Source of the DNA: Sialis fuliginosa
Taxonomy: Eukaryota > Arthropoda > Insecta > Megaloptera > Sialidae
Length of the DNA: 64,000 nucleotides
Assembly: GCA_961205875.1 (NCBI GenBank)
Contig: OY540817.1
Span: forward strand, 16,527,001-16,591,000
Direction: 5' to 3'
In this document: one piece after another, positions 1-10,133 of the stretch
Layout: each line of letters opens with the position of its first letter
Position numbering within the stretch: the stretch's first letter is position 1
Made by a program: the position numbers and the translations under genes
The notes under the pieces: generated by a model
What the model saw: only the letters and a program-made list of their open reading frames with translations
The model's database searches: none
What the model was told of the DNA's origin: nothing

Positions 1-68
1 ACTTGAATAGTTCAATGTTCGTAATATAATGACATTTTATTATTGAAAAAATTGGTTATTTCTTTTAA

Positions 69-185
69 TATCTCAGTTTGGCGCGATCCTACAGACTCAA
101 ACTTTTTTTTAACTATTATCTTTAAGAGTATTAAGTGCCCTAAGACCGTCGCGACCCATTTCTCCTATTATAAACAAATTAAATT
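69..185 (+). repeat. Lone diverged monomer of the 184-bp satellite
   Basis: This stretch matches the core of the satellite monomer tandemly repeated at 33,681-36,075. Shared landmarks in the same order are aatatctcag, a GGCGCGATC-like block, a poly-T run, 'ctattatctttaagagtat', then 'agaccgtcgcgacc' and 'acaaattaaa'. It is clearly diverged from the array consensus and is a single copy. The left edge of the element may extend beyond the window start. Confidence 0.75.
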
Positions 186-2154
186 TGATAAATTTACAAA
201 TAAGATGAATAATTAACAAGACGTACGACTGGATAATGTTAGCCATTTTTCAATTTTTAATGCTACAAGTGCGATGTAAAAACCTCAGATGCAAAGCACA
301 AATATATATTCTTTGTGAAACATATCAAATTACTTTATGTTTTAACAAAGACATAAATTATTTTAAATCATTCCATGAAATATAAATATATTCATAATTA
401 GATTTACTAAAATGTATACCAATATATTTTTCAAATAATATATGTATACATAAAATTAAAGTTAATTTTTTAAATTATTTTTCCCGTATTCCGAACATAC
501 ACTTATATAAATTTACATAATTTTTAATAAAAAATTAAAAAATTAATTAACTGTATCTCATTTCAATATCTATAAAGTTCCGACAGACAATGTAATAATG
601 TTGCGTGCACCATTATTACTCGAGATTAACGGGTTAAGAATCCTGATGAACAACAATAAGACGTTTGCCCGACCTAATATTTCGATGTCAAACACGCGAT
701 TCAATTTGCGACCGACTCGAGGATTACGTGGATTAACCCATCGCACAAATACACACGGCGTTTCTCAACAAACAGAAATCATATAACCTGATAAATGGGA
801 TGAAAAACAAGATATTATATTAGTTGTGTGTATGTGTTTTAGGTAGGTCGGTCTGTGGTTGGGTGTAATAGAAATGTCTGTCAGAATTTACTATAAGAAT
901 TCTTTTTGAAATATTAGTCGCTGATAAACCGAAAAGATTATGTTAGAAAAAAACGAGATTGATTTTTAAATTATTGACAAAATATATGAAATATTGAACG
1001 ATATTCTTTTTGTTTACTTACTCCACTAATAAAGTACTCAGGTAACAAATGATTTCACATAATCCTTATGGTAAATGACTGTTATATTTTGATCAAAAGT
1101 TATTGTTGCTACAACCTCGGGAAATGAGCCGTTAAGCATACAAATCTCTTTATTATGAAGTATTGCATTTATAGTTACATTAAAGTTACCACGAGTGAAA
1201 CTGACAGGTGATAAGTACACTCAATTTTGATGAAATTAGGTATGTTACGTAGATACAAATTAGAAACACATTTTTTATACGTGCCCTAACGCAGGTTTAA
1301 GAGGTTTAATCAATCCTTGGGGGTGAAACATTTTGAAAATTATAAAAAATTTGCTATTATAAACATCTGAACACAATTTCAGGTATAAATACCGGATGTT
1401 TTTTTAAAGATTTTGCAGCGGATTATTTCCAAAATAACGAATTTTCAGAAAAAATGTTTCAGACAAAAGTTTCATGATTTTGAGGGGACTAAATATTGAC
1501 ATTATGTGGTGACCTTAGAAAAGTCACTTTGATGGTTTTTCAGGTTCAACTTTTCTTTTTCAAATCTTGTTTTTGAAAAAATGTTTCAAACAAAAGTTTC
1601 TTTTATCTCTTAAATTAGGAATCTGTAACAGAAAATATAGGTTTATATTTTAAAAAAAATAGTTGAACCTGAAAACCCATCATAGTGATTTTTCTAAGGT
1701 CATACTTCATACCATAATGTCAATAATTAGCCTCCTCGAAACCATAAAACTTTTGTCTGAAACATTTTTTTTGAAAATTCGTTATTTTGAAAATAACCCG
1801 CTCAAAAATTAAAAAAAAAAAACATCCGGTATAAACATTTTTTTACCGAAATCCATTTTCCGTAAGTTGTAGTCGGTATCTTTAAGTAAACGTATAGACT
1901 CAAGTTGAGACTATATTCATATGTACCTGTTCAAGTCACTTCGGTTCTAGTTGTGTAGACACTTATAGAACAAAACAAGGTAATTAGAGAAGTTATGTGT
2001 ATGGGTGGTTCTATAAGTTTACATTACTTTGTTTACACATCTAGAAGCCAGGTAAAGAGCAAGGTAAATATCGCACGCATGTACCTACAAGATCTCAGAC
2101 TTAATTAGATTGGTTAAGAAGTGACTGTTATTTTTATGCTTTCATATAAAGCAG
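186..2154. other. Non-coding: intron or 5' flank of the + strand gene
   Basis: No exon can be supported here. If the + strand gene extends leftwards, this is intronic. It is AT-rich except for a more complex patch at about 595-785, which has no splice borders I trust. It contains a large foldback element at 1383-1838, annotated separately. Confidence 0.5.
1383..1838. mobile_element. Foldback (inverted-repeat) element, about 455 bp
   Basis: The left arm (about 1391-1554) starts 'accggatgttttttt' and ends 'tttttcaggttcaac'. The right arm (about 1663-1830) reads back as its reverse complement, beginning 'gttgaacctgaaaaccca' and ending 'aacatccggt'. The arms share the phrase 'gtttcagacaaaagttt' with few mismatches. 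A third partial copy of that phrase sits in the loop at about 1582-1598. There is no coding capacity, so this is a non-autonomous foldback MITE. No clear target-site duplication was found. Confidence 0.75.
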
Positions 2155-2350
2155 GTTCGACGGCAGATATCGCTGTCCCGATCAGAGCAGGGTCTGCTTC
2201 AACTCTCCTATCTGAAGTGATATCGTTACGCAGACTCCGGCCTGCAGTCAACAAACAAAAACACGCGCGATTGAGAGAGAGCGTAGACTGCGATGACGTC
2301 ACAGTCGTGCAAGACAACACTGAGAGGCTCAGTGGTTATGATACCGCCTT
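2155..2350 (+). CDS. Internal exon 1 seen of an unidentified + strand gene
   Basis: Open frame entering at the acceptor 'catataaagcag|gttcg' (exon from 2155) and leaving at the consensus donor 'gcctt|gtaagtat' (2350/2351). The frame has a stop at 2115-2117, so the exon must begin after it. It contributes 64 whole codons plus two bases of a split Leu codon that completes at 3571. The peptide is Ser/Arg-rich, with a basic stretch (RRLRPAVNKQKHARLR) followed by an acidic one (SVDCDDVTVVQDNTERL). Base composition is far less AT-rich than the flanks. The acceptor is the least certain border; 2167 is an alternative. Confidence 0.65.
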
Positions 2351-3570
2351 GTAAGTATATCCGTAGGGGTTTGTGTGTGATCAAGGTCGGATCTAATGAA
2401 TAATTATCCCCCTATAATAATAATTGAGGTACACTCTGAGAAATAAAAATTGTAGAGGGAAATGGGGGTGGAAACTAAGGTAACGTATTCTTCATTTATT
2501 GAAATTACTCCTAGAAAAAGAGTATCTACCTATACCATCTTATATTTAAAAAATATGTTTATCTAAATATCCCCCTCCCCTCATATTTTTTTTATAAATT
2601 CCTCCCTCTTTTTTGATATAATTCTAGATCTGCCCTTGAGTGTGTTGTACCTATAGAACTATAATATAACTGAAAAAAATACCTACTATAGAGATCTATG
2701 TCTGTACTATCCAGACTAAAATAAGTATATAAGTTTTTAATATAAAAAAATATAAATAGTAGAATAAGTTTTCGATGTACATCAATCAGATTTTTTTGTA
2801 AATATGATCATTTATAATTTGTATATTTATCATTGAACTTAGCTTATTAACGTTTCAGTTATATTCTATTTCTGTGGTGTGTTATGTTATACTCTTTATT
2901 GTTTCTGTAAATAATTATTCGCCTAATCTCATTTCAATGAAGATAAGGATGGCTCACATTAAAGGGGATATTTAACATGTAAGAGCTATTTTATTAAATC
3001 TTTTTACGGGAATTCTTAATAAATATCAACTGTTTAATTATTTTTGAACTTTTGATATAAAAATATATTGTTTCAAAACACTGTTTACGATCTTACCTAT
3101 TAATTGCAGTCTATACAAAAATATTGAACAATATAATAGTATCTTTAGGTGCAAATCCACTGAATATTTTTCTTAAAATTTTCATAATGTCCCTTCTTAT
3201 AGGTAGCAGAAACAAAAAGTGCATGTTTATGTTTATTTGTATGTTATGTGGTATAAATTATAGTCGCGTCAGCGGACACATTCGATCTACAACTATTTCT
3301 GCTTCCATTTTGTGCATAAATACTCTACATACACCTGTAACTCTAGTGAGTTGTTCCCACAACAATGAGAAAGTTTATACATGAGTTTGAAACAATGTGC
3401 AACATTGAGAAAATTGTTCATTGTTTTAATAGTGGATCTACACCTTTACATGTAAAACTGAATAAATTTAAAAATATATTTTAGATGGCTTAATACTTTA
3501 ACAACCAAAATATCAAATTGAGTAGTAATTAGATTTAAGTATGTTTAATAATTTTCAATCAAACCACCAG
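2351..3570 (+). other. Intron of the + strand gene
   Basis: GT..AG intron of 1,220 bp joining the exons ending at 2350 and starting at 3571; the reading frame continues across it in phase 2. It is AT-rich with no recognised element inside. Confidence 0.65.
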
Positions 3571-3922
3571 AGATCAAGACAGTATCGGAAGTACAAGTAC
3601 TCTTCAGCAAGAAAAAGAAATATGTTCTGTATCCTCAACACCCGCTTGTGATAAAGATATACAAGAAACCTCCTTAACAGAAACTACTTCGGCATCGAGT
3701 CTACAAATATCTCCTAAGTCCTCGTCTCCATTGCGCCGATCGTCTACATTCTCACCGTCTGAGCGTCGTAGCGTTGCCGCCGCCAAACCTCACGCGACAA
3801 CAGACTGTGACAGAGCACCCGAACAGAAGCTGCTAGAGAAACGGAAACAAATATTACGGAGGATGAGCAACTCTAGCAGTAATGCTAGCAGTTTGGCGGG
3901 GAGTAACACTACTTTGACTAAT
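3571..3922 (+). CDS. Internal exon 2 seen of the unidentified + strand gene
   Basis: The exon follows the acceptor 'aaaccaccag|agatc' and ends at the donor 'actaat|gtaagtat'. It supplies codons 65 (shared) to 182 of the visible 434-residue tail. The peptide is low-complexity and Ser/Thr-rich (runs such as ISPKSSSPLRRSSTFSPSER and SNSSSNASSLAGSNTT), with a short charged, probably helical segment EQKLLEKRKQILRRM near residues 152-166. Many S-P and R-x-x-S sites would suit phosphorylation. This is typical of an intrinsically disordered cytoplasmic or regulatory tail. Both splice phases match the neighbouring exons exactly, which is the main support. Confidence 0.8.
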
Positions 3923-4700
3923 GTAAGTATAGAAGAACACTTCTTAAGGGGGTCAGTGATAACAAAAATACACAATTACACAAAATTCGAAATGATCTAA
4001 AATAATAATAATAATTAATACTCCAGTATTACGCATTAAAATTTCAAATTATTAATATAATACTAACATTTTAACCTAAAACGAAAACATTTTAAAATAT
4101 TTTCAATGTATGTGTTACTAAATATATAAAACAATACATATGGGAATATAAAGTGTTTTGGGTTAATAAAAAAAACGGTTACCCGCCTATTTGCCATTGG
4201 AGTAATTTATCAACTGTATATATTCCTGCAGAAATAATACATTTGCATTGAATTTTCGTCACCGCAATGTGACTTTTACAAATACCCAACATCAGTTTCG
4301 TTGAAACGAAAAACGTGTTTTAATGTTTCATAATAAATCCACATTTTTCAGCACTTTCTTTATGACCTGTGAATATATCAAAATATAGCGAGAATTTTTT
4401 TCTGTTGTACAGAACAAATCCACCAAATATTTTTCAATTTTCCAAACTTTATAAACGTTTATAAACTTTTATTTTAAAGAAACTTACTTTCAAGTGTTTA
4501 TATTGTTATGTATTTTTGAATTGAATTTTTTTGTATTGAAATATTTCCATGTTGAATATTTTCAGGATCAAAAAGTTTTGATAATACTTCTTATATTCTA
4601 TACATACATAATATGAAATGTACTTTCGACGGATTGTCTTTATTACGTTACTGGTCAATAATTATGTATTTGTTATTAATGTAAATGTGTTATTTTTTAG
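3923..4700 (+). other. Intron of the + strand gene
   Basis: GT..AG intron of 778 bp in phase 0, ending in a T-rich tract and 'ttttttag|ggttg'. No recognised element inside. Confidence 0.75.
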
Positions 4701-5459
4701 GGTTGTTACTCACCAGCTTCTAGTGTAGTCAGTACAGCAAAAATAAGAGTAACCTCCAACCCAAAAGAGACCAAAGAAAAACGCAACCGGGCCAAACTTC
4801 TCGCAGGACCGGGTTCAGAGTTTTCTCTCAATGGAAATGACGCTGATCTCGAGATGGACTATTACGATTACAACGTAGTTAACGCTGGGGCAGCTCCAGG
4901 GTCGTACCTAGGCATGGACCCTGCTTTTTTAGTGTGGATACCCCCCTTAGATGACAGTGGAGAAATCTTGGATGATCTAGATAACACGGATATACAACCT
5001 AAAGAATATGTTGATCCTGGAAGTAATACTGAATCCCCAGAAGGAGATTTAGTGTTACCGACTAGATTAAAAAGTTCAGAGAATTTCGCAGTAAAAATAA
5101 GTGATTCAGATTTATCAGGAAATAATCAAAAAGTTTCTAATTCTGATACGAATAAAAAATTGAAAGAACATCTTGGTTTGAAGAAGCAGAATAAATATTT
5201 GGATCAAGAGGCAGTCGTGAGTGATTTGAACAAAAGAGAATCGCCAGAATTTGGTAAACATGTTTGTATTCCACTACAAGAGTTTAAAAAAGCGAATGAG
5301 GTTGTAAAAAATGAAACTTTTGCAAGAATACAGAATGTTAAAGAAAAAGAGGCTAAGGTAGAAAAGTTTAAATTGGAATATGATGACGAGATCAAGTATG
5401 CTGACGAGGAGGATGATGTGGTCAATGAAATAGATAATGTTGTAGTGATAAATAATTAA
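4701..5459 (+). CDS. Terminal exon of an unidentified gene with a conserved-looking Y/W/P block
   Basis: Last exon; 252 codons plus TAA at 5457-5459, open throughout. With the two exons upstream it gives the final 434 residues. A basic cluster lies at about residues 204-214 (KETKEKRNRAK). At 234-265 is a compact block rich in Tyr, Ala-Pro-Gly and Trp (MDYYDYNVVNAGAAPGSYLG, then MDPAFLVWIPPL) that looks like a conserved short motif rather than spacer. The rest is a charged, disordered tail ending in an acidic stretch and DNVVVINN. No signal peptide, membrane segment or enzyme motif is present in the visible part. I do not recognise the family. A cytoplasmic tail of a membrane protein, perhaps an adhesion receptor, would fit but is a guess. 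The gene is convergent with the homeobox gene 10.9 kb away. The N-terminus is outside what can be seen. Confidence 0.85.
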   Translation, partial: GCYSPASSVVSTAKIRVTSNPKETKEKRNRAKLLAGPGSEFSLNGNDADLEMDYYDYNVVNAGAAPGSYLGMDPAFLVWIPPLDDSGEILDDLDNTDIQPKEYVDPGSNTESPEGDLVLPTRLKSSENFAVKISDSDLSGNNQKVSNSDTNKKLKEHLGLKKQNKYLDQEAVVSDLNKRESPEFGKHVCIPLQEFKKANEVVKNETFARIQNVKEKEAKVEKFKLEYDDEIKYADEEDDVVNEIDNVVVINN

Positions 5460-5515
5460 AGAGAGGAATATCATTCAACCGAATTGAGGTCCTAGTTACG
5501 ATCCGAGCATAAAAA

Positions 5516-5795
5516 TATAAAAAAAAACTTAAAAAAAAAACAATTTGCCTTTTAAAACTGAACAAAATGCAAAAAATAAAATTCGGTTTGACTCTTTTCG
5601 TACTAAATATTACATTTAAAAAAATGTTGATTTTGTTCATACTAGAAGAGTTTTAAAAATATGTATCTTCTTGTATGAACAAAATGATCTTTGTAATATT
5701 TAGTACGAATTTTATTTTCTGATTTTTAGACGGTTTTGAAAGACAAATTAAAAAGTTGTTTTTTATATTTTTTATTTTTGAGTTTTTAGTTATAC
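5516..5795. repeat. Long hairpin (foldback) just downstream of the + strand stop codon
   Basis: The left arm (about 5516-5645) contains 'gtactaaatattac' and 'attttgttcatactagaaga'. The right arm (about 5665-5795) is its reverse complement with 'tcttcttgtatgaacaaaat' and 'gtaatatttagtacgaattt'. It starts about 55 bases after the TAA, so it may lie in the 3' UTR. A possible AATAAA polyadenylation signal at 5575-5580 sits inside the left arm. Confidence 0.75.
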
Positions 5796-8209
5796 AAAAA
5801 GTTCATGTTAATATACCTCCTGAATCTTTACTATCAAATAACGATTTTTAATTTCGTTCTTATGTCAAATTAGTAATGATCATTACAAATATATTTTTTG
5901 CTGTAAATTAATTATCACTAAAAACACATCACGTATTTAATAATTAATATTTATTAATTTTAATAGATTTCGTTCTTTTTCTTTTGTTGTCTAAAGTTCT
6001 TAACTTAAGACAACAAAATTCTTAATAAAAAATATTTGCAAAACTCTCGCTGACATTGTTTTCAAATTATATTGGTATATATAGTTGATTCGTTGCCAGA
6101 AACATATAAATAAATATTAAATAAGGCAAATTTAATAACAATTTTTTTTTACCAAATCGGACTTTTATTTACATTTTCACTTATTGATTTTTTAGTAAAA
6201 TAAAATAATTCAATTTTTTTTTAAACTATACATAAAAACTAAATATAATACAAAAAAATATATTAATAAAAATTAGTAAGTGTACCAAAAGTATTCATGA
6301 TTTATATGATTTAAATAAAATTGCCTGATAAACATATATTTCAAAATTTTCACTTCGACTGAACTATACATATTACCTTAAATTATCACAAGTTGAGGCC
6401 ATTATTGATTATTTGTCCGTCAGACCACATTCGTGGAATTGTTCAATTAATAATGTGGTTGTCTAAAGCTATAATTATACTACATATAACTGCAAGCCTA
6501 CAACAATAGAGTATTACGAACAAATTGCTTCCTTGAATTTTCGTGATAGAATTAAAAGGAAATTAGGGAAATCCTTTGACAAATAATCAATAAAATGGAT
6601 GTTTTTAAAATTAATACATATTTTATTATTAAACTGTGGGATTTCGACATCTGATATGATGATTTTTTTAGTGGTTTTAATATTTTTATACTTTGAGGAA
6701 CAAATTATAATCAGACACCAAGACCTCATTGTTGTTATTAATTTTAAAAATTATATTACAACGTTTTGACCACATCTGTTAGTAAATATAAAGAAATCAG
6801 ATGAAAAAATAAATGTATTTGTTAACATAATAAGTTGTAAATAATATACTCGTTGTTTAGTTATTATTGTTCTAAATAAATAATAACAAATGGTTGTAAT
6901 AAATAATAAATACATCATCTTATTTATCGAAACAGTATTACTGTTTAAGTTTTAATGATAATTTTTGTGCAATATACAAAAGTCTGGTGTATTATAATGT
7001 TACCTAAGATCTCAGTCAAAATTGACATATATAATTATTTAAATAGGTAATTTTTAAAAATGATACAAACCGATTTTCGAATCTTATAGCTCAGTGAAAA
7101 TAGGAACAGATATTTAAATGATTGACTATATGAAAAGCCAATTTAGTGGCTTTAATTAAGATGGTATATTATACTTTTATGCCCGCAGTATTACAAAGAA
7201 ATTGGTCTTAATCTAGTGACGCTGGAATCATTTTTTTCTGGGGGGTAGTACGAAGAACAGTTAAAAAAAACAGTTTTAAAGTATGAATATTCTAGTTTTC
7301 GAATCATTTGTTTGAAGATGAAACGCCGAAAAAAAATTTCAAAAAAGTATATCAATTTTGAGAGGCTCTACAGGACTTGAAGAATTTTTTAGTCAAATCA
7401 AATAAAGGGCGTGTCTCTTCAATTTAATTTTTTTTGTTTTACTTTATAACCGTTTTTGATCAAGTTATTTGCGTCCAAACAGTTGTTATTGCTTTCTCAT
7501 CGTTCATTTTTAATCAGAAAGAAAATTTTGGAGTTAAGTGTACAAAAAACAGATTTTTATAACTGAACGTCGCTTCAAACCCTCCCTAAAAATCAGGATC
7601 AAAATTTGGGGGTTGCCGGGCAAAAAGTAGTCACTACCCCCCACTGAAAATTTGGGGGGGGGGGGGCAGCTGCTACTGAGCGTGCATGCGCTAAAACAAT
7701 TAATAAAATTATTATTAAAATTTGAATCCTTGCAGAAAGCGTATATATATGGTTATGTTTTAGACCAAATTCTTTATAATGATTGCTTCAAATCATTAAA
7801 TGTTATATACCATCTTAAAGTTACTTAAAGGCTTTTTAACCTAAAGTTTAGCTGTATATTTTTTTTTCATATATGGTTCGAATATTGGTAATGTTTTTAA
7901 TTTTTCGTAAACATATCTTAATCGTTGTAGTATCGATTGTTTTTATTTATAAATGCCGACTACACTTAAATGGTCCAATGTGAATAGAATCGTATGTATA
8001 AAACAATAATAATCAATAATATCAAGGATAAGAAGTTATTTTATGAAATTTAAATATACGTATATGTATGTTTTTGTGTCAATCGAAATTGTCGATTGTC
8101 TGAAAGGAGAATTTTACGTATTTACTAGCTCTAAAATACATAAAAAAATAAACAATTTTTTAAAACTAAAAAAATATCTATAAGTTTCTTTTTTTGCTAA
8201 TTTTATATA
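5796..8209. other. Intergenic, no gene seen
   Basis: AT-rich sequence between the two convergent genes. Around 7,190-7,690 it becomes less AT-rich and includes an unclassified repeat-like patch with runs of C and an 11-13 base G run near 7,656. Nothing else recognisable. Confidence 0.5.
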
Positions 8210-8701
8210 AGGTACTAGCAGCAGTCTTGGCCGCTATAAGAACATGGTATAATGATTTTTTTGGTGATTCTCATGAATTCATGTTACTAATAAAACAAGT
8301 ACTCTTTATTTAATCAATTTAAATACCAAAGTCCTCAAATATAGTTTTTTATTATTTTTAAATTATAGAATTTAATTTTGTTTATGTTTTTTCCATCACT
8401 GGATGCCCAAATGGAACAAAATAAAACCAATAATGGGCATCCAGTGATGGACACTTGTTAATGATTACAAAATGATAAGCACTACGACACAAAAGTTATG
8501 AGAATCATAAAATTTGAAACAACATGTGAAGTAGATGCTAAATTAATAATTAGTTTAAATGTCCACCATTTTGTCACCCATTGGCCGATTATCATCAAAT
8601 TAAGCAGTTTTACAGTTAAATGTATATAGATTATAATTCAATACATTTGATTAAACAAATGTTCCACACTGGGGTATTATCTAAGATTGGTGCTAGTACC
8701 T
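8210..8701 (-). mobile_element. TA-flanked MITE, family A copy 1 (reverse orientation)
   Basis: Terminal inverted repeats 'aggtactagcagcagtcttg' on the left and the matching complement ending 'gattggtgctagtacct' on the right, flanked by TA on both sides (8208-8209, 8702-8703), as in Tc1/mariner-type insertions. It is 492 bp and has no coding capacity. It shares interior sequence with the copies at 13,910, 31,856 and 53,691, in the opposite orientation. It carries a private perfect 17-bp hairpin at 8393-8450. Confidence 0.85.
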
Positions 8702-9449
8702 TATAAGAGATATCATTCATGATATCTGAAATATAAAGTGCGATTTTTGTGTCTCCAGAAATTAAAAATTTGATAATGGCAAGATGAAGATAAAGGTCTC
8801 TATTAAAAAAAGAAGTAAATATTGCGTTCCAATGTTAGGTTAGGTCATATTCCTGAGGGTAGGTGCTCAATTTGTCCCCTCCTCCTTGTGGAATGCATAT
8901 GTAATGATTTGTGAAATAATAACTAGTTTTTACGTAAAATGGAAACTTCTATTCATATATGTAAATGATATTAATCGTTTCTAGTCATAGGTTGTAAGTA
9001 AACGTAGTTACCCTATAGGTTATAGTAATTTTGTATCGACTGCCCTTAAATCAAAGAGCACTTTTCAAAATAATCCTCACGGCTAGTATCACAGCACATT
9101 GTATGTAAGATTGTTTACTTTTGGTATTTTTTACATTTTGAAAAAAATATTGAAATTCCGATCAAATAATATCCATTTAATTCAAAACCAATAATTTAAA
9201 TTCTTAAGCAAATATTAATTATTAACTTTTTTTATTTTATCATTTGTGAAAAGTATCAAAAGAAAATTAGTTAGGTATGGAAAGAATGACTGTAAAATAT
9301 AAGACTTAAAATAATAATTACAAAAGCTTTTTGTTGCCATTTTTGTTAAAATTTGTTATAAATATTTATGGTATGTGTGAGATTTGTAGATTTGTTAAAT
9401 AAATAAAATATATAAGACAAAAACAACTTTTAAATAATTTTATTTATAC
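8702..9449. other. Intergenic, no gene seen
   Basis: AT-rich DNA with no feature I can name. A short patch at 8,840-8,900 is less AT-rich. Confidence 0.4.
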
Positions 9450-9645
9450 CATAGACATAGAGAATGGACAGTGCATTCTGTATTAACTCAATGGTGTAAC
9501 ATCTGTTCAAAAAAGGAGAGAGAGATGCAGTGTAGTTTGGACATAGACATAGAGTTACACAGTTATTCCAAACCTTTTTCTATCTCTTTCTTTTGACACG
9601 GTTCTGTGTTCGAGTCAGATGCCTGGTCCATTCTCTATGTCTATG
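9450..9645. mobile_element. MITE with 8-bp target duplication, family B copy 1
   Basis: The 196-bp element begins 'catagacatagagaatggac' and ends with its perfect complement 'gtccattctctatgtctatg'. It is flanked by the identical 8-mer ATTTATAC at 9442-9449 and 9646-9653. An 8-bp duplication fits hAT- or P-type transposases. It does not encode a protein. A second copy is at 33,097-33,308. Confidence 0.92.
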
Positions 9646-10010
9646 ATTTATACAGAAAAACTCGCTCCAAAAATATCAACTTAAGGAAATTTAATATCAC
9701 TATTTATAAAAATTGCGATCTATAAATAAGAAAATGCTTCCTGTATTTAGGAACTTATAAATTTGAAAATTAGTCCACAGATGTCTCTTATTGAAAAATA
9801 GAGAATACTGTAAATACAGCAAGTTTTTTGTTGTGTTCAATAGATGGCAGCACATACGAAAATTGTGTCGGTAAGTACAAACTCTAGAACTTAGTATTCA
9901 AACCTAGGTTTTAATATTAAATTTGTTCTTTAAAGATGTCAGCACTTAAAAGAGTGTATAATGGTAAATTAGATTTTCAACTTTAATTTGAATGCTTGAA
10001 TTTTTTTTAA

Positions 10011-10133
10011 CCCTTTCAGGTCTAAAATTATTTCTATAGGCTAAATAATATTTTCAACTACTTTAATTTATTATATATTTATATTTAATAAGACCTACCA
10101 TTAAAAATGTAGTTTTCGATGGGAACAAAAGGG
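10011..10133. mobile_element. Short TTAA-flanked MITE (piggyBac-like)
   Basis: A 123-bp segment starting CCCTTTCAGG and ending CAAAAGGG, flanked by TTAA at 10007-10010 and 10134-10137. TTAA duplication plus CCCT..AGGG-type ends are the hallmark of piggyBac-class insertions. It is too short to code. Confidence 0.6.

Noticed and set aside
7656-7668. Poly-G run
   Set aside because: Simple homopolymer next to an unclassified repeat; possible sequencing-prone site but no function implied.
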